A DNA stretch of 6,697 bases from Gemmatimonadota bacterium (GTDB taxonomy: Bacteria; Gemmatimonadota; Gemmatimonadetes; Palauibacterales; Palauibacteraceae), in the NCBI GenBank assembly GCA_030598525.1, contig JAUVPT010000091.1, forward strand, positions 1 through 6,697, written 5' to 3'. The notes under the pieces are model-generated. The model had not been told where the DNA came from and made no database searches. It was given only the letters and a program-made list of their open reading frames with translations. Made by a program: the position numbers and the translations under genes. Positions 6,322 through 6,697 of the stretch are shown piece by piece; position 1 is the stretch's first letter; the number at the start of each line of letters is the position of its first letter.

Positions 6322-6339
6322 GTTATAGAGCACTGTCAA
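6322..6339 (-). promoter_or_regulatory. Promoter elements of the TetR gene (arrangement uncertain)
   Basis: A perfect -35 hexamer TTGACA (6334-6339) and a good -10-like TATAAC (6322-6327) both occur on the minus strand, but only six bases apart, so they cannot form one promoter. Either TATAAC works with a poor -35 and starts near the edge of the palindrome, or TTGACA pairs with a weak CAAAGT (6312-6317) overlapping it. In both cases the palindrome would cover the start region. Confidence 0.35.
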
Positions 6340-6515
6340 GGCGATACGCGTCCCGACCGCAGCCGTGCGAGTAGCCCGGCGAAACACGTGGCGTGGCATG
6401 GGTTCCGGGTGGACGTGCTCTCAAAGCGAGTATCGGTGGCGCCTGGATGCTGCGAGCCGTGGAAGCTACCGCCGTCCGCGCAGCTCGCGAAGAGAGAAGA
6501 GAGAAGTGTCCTCGA
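6340..6515. other. Non-coding stretch between the TetR promoter and the tRNA remnant
   Basis: No credible gene is seen in these 176 bases. Next to the tRNA remnant there is a purine-rich tract with the repeated unit AGAGAGA (6491-6504), which reads as a CT-rich tract just after the tRNA 3' end on the minus strand. No hairpin with a T-run follows the tRNA sequence. Confidence 0.5.
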
Positions 6516-6559
6516 TGGGCCCGGGTGGATTTGAACCACCGACCTCACGCTTATCAGGC
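6516..6559 (-). tRNA. 3' half of tRNA-Ile(GAT), truncated; candidate attachment site core
   Basis: Read on the minus strand, the segment contains, in order, the anticodon loop CTGATAA (anticodon GAT), the 3' anticodon strand GCGTG, variable loop AGGTC, a perfect T-arm (GGTGG, loop TTCAAAT, CCACC), the 3' acceptor strand CGGGCCC and discriminator A. No CCA is encoded. The 5' half is absent: the bases before the loop (CTGGC) pair at only three of five positions with GCGTG, and no GGGCCC or D-arm sequence occurs in the remaining 138 bases. A tRNA gene cut at the anticodon loop is the usual footprint of tyrosine-recombinase integration, where the host 3' half is displaced by an element that brings its own copy. 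The polarity puts the element to the right and host DNA to the left. As it stands this cannot make a tRNA. Confidence 0.85.
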
Positions 6560-6575
6560 CAGCACGATACGCCCG

Positions 6576-6595
6576 TCAGCGTCATCTGACGCTGA
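6576..6595. repeat. Perfect inverted repeat beside the tRNA remnant
   Basis: TCAGCGTCA and TGACGCTGA are perfect nine-base complements separated by only two bases. The spacing is too tight for a normal RNA hairpin loop, so a binding site for a dimeric protein is more likely than a transcript structure. It lies 17 bases outside the tRNA-derived core. There is no T-run. Confidence 0.7.
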
Positions 6596-6618
6596 ATGTA
6601 TGCGGTATGTGCCCTGTA

Positions 6619-6677
6619 AGCGATCGTGAGCGATCGTCAGCGGTGATACGCGCTGTGACCGTTGTTGTGACCGCACG
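6619..6677. repeat. Short tandem direct repeats beside the tRNA remnant
   Basis: AGCGATCGT occurs at 6619-6627 and 6629-6637 with a ten-base period, followed by a degenerate third unit (AGCGGTGATA, 6639-6648). TGTGACCG occurs at 6654-6661 and 6666-6673 with a twelve-base period. Such clusters near an attachment core resemble arm-type integrase or accessory protein sites, which is inference. No reading frame with recognisable protein sequence crosses them. Confidence 0.6.
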
Positions 6678-6697
6678 TAGAGTCGTCAGAATCTTCA

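Noticed and set aside
6365..6589. Plus-strand open frame of 74 codons containing G-G-F-E-P-P-T-S-R-L-S-G
   Set aside because: This peptide pattern is the familiar artefact of translating the antisense strand of a tRNA gene; it coincides with the tRNA-Ile remnant.
6516..6697. Group I intron interrupting tRNA-Ile as the cause of the missing 5' half
   Set aside because: The remnant keeps the whole anticodon loop including the anticodon, whereas known bacterial tRNA introns split within or just after it. The flank also shows short repeats rather than recognisable intron core elements. It cannot be fully excluded without the flanking sequence.
6600..6697. Open minus-strand frame entering from the right edge that might be the end of an integrase gene
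   Set aside because: About 37 codons are open, but they show no tyrosine-recombinase motif and overlap the direct repeats, so a gene cannot be supported.
1..6697. CRISPR array
   Set aside because: No regularly spaced identical repeats with unique spacers occur; the repeats present are protein-module repeats or short clusters near the tRNA remnant.

Overview
The window is GC-rich DNA in which every convincing gene is on the minus strand. Three of the four proteins are predicted secreted lipoproteins. The largest carries repeated modules of the type T-T-G-x-D-x-D-G-Y ... N-C ... F-D-V-x-C. I associate these with secreted proteins of Gemmatimonadota, so a Gemmatimonadota-like soil or environmental bacterium is my best guess. 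It rests on remembered family patterns and not on a database search.

Read in the direction of transcription (right to left), the right end (6516-6697) holds the 3' half of a tRNA-Ile(GAT) gene. Its 5' half is missing and replaced by unrelated DNA full of short direct and inverted repeats. This is what one expects at the far end of an element integrated into a tRNA gene. If so, the element lies to the right of the window and the genes described here are on the chromosomal side.

Next come a TetR-family repressor (5678-6274) and a 203-residue lipoprotein of an uncharacterised secreted family (4913-5524). Two similar imperfect palindromes, with core TTGACCGNNCGGT, lie in front of the repressor gene and in front of the lipoprotein gene. 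The second covers the -10 region and likely start site of a predicted promoter. This suggests a self-regulated repressor controlling one small secreted lipoprotein. The repressor has a Cys/Lys pair at positions resembling the redox switch of NemR. A factor-independent terminator (4771-4836) closes this unit.

After a 311-base intergenic region with a plausible promoter, a two-gene operon runs off the left edge. It encodes a 1105-residue modular lipoprotein (1142-4459) and an Ig-repeat lipoprotein (1-1145, incomplete). The two genes overlap by ATGA, and the second has its ribosome binding site inside the end of the first. Both look like large cell-surface beta-domain proteins whose production is coupled. 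No enzyme, transposase, integrase gene or CRISPR array is visible in the window.
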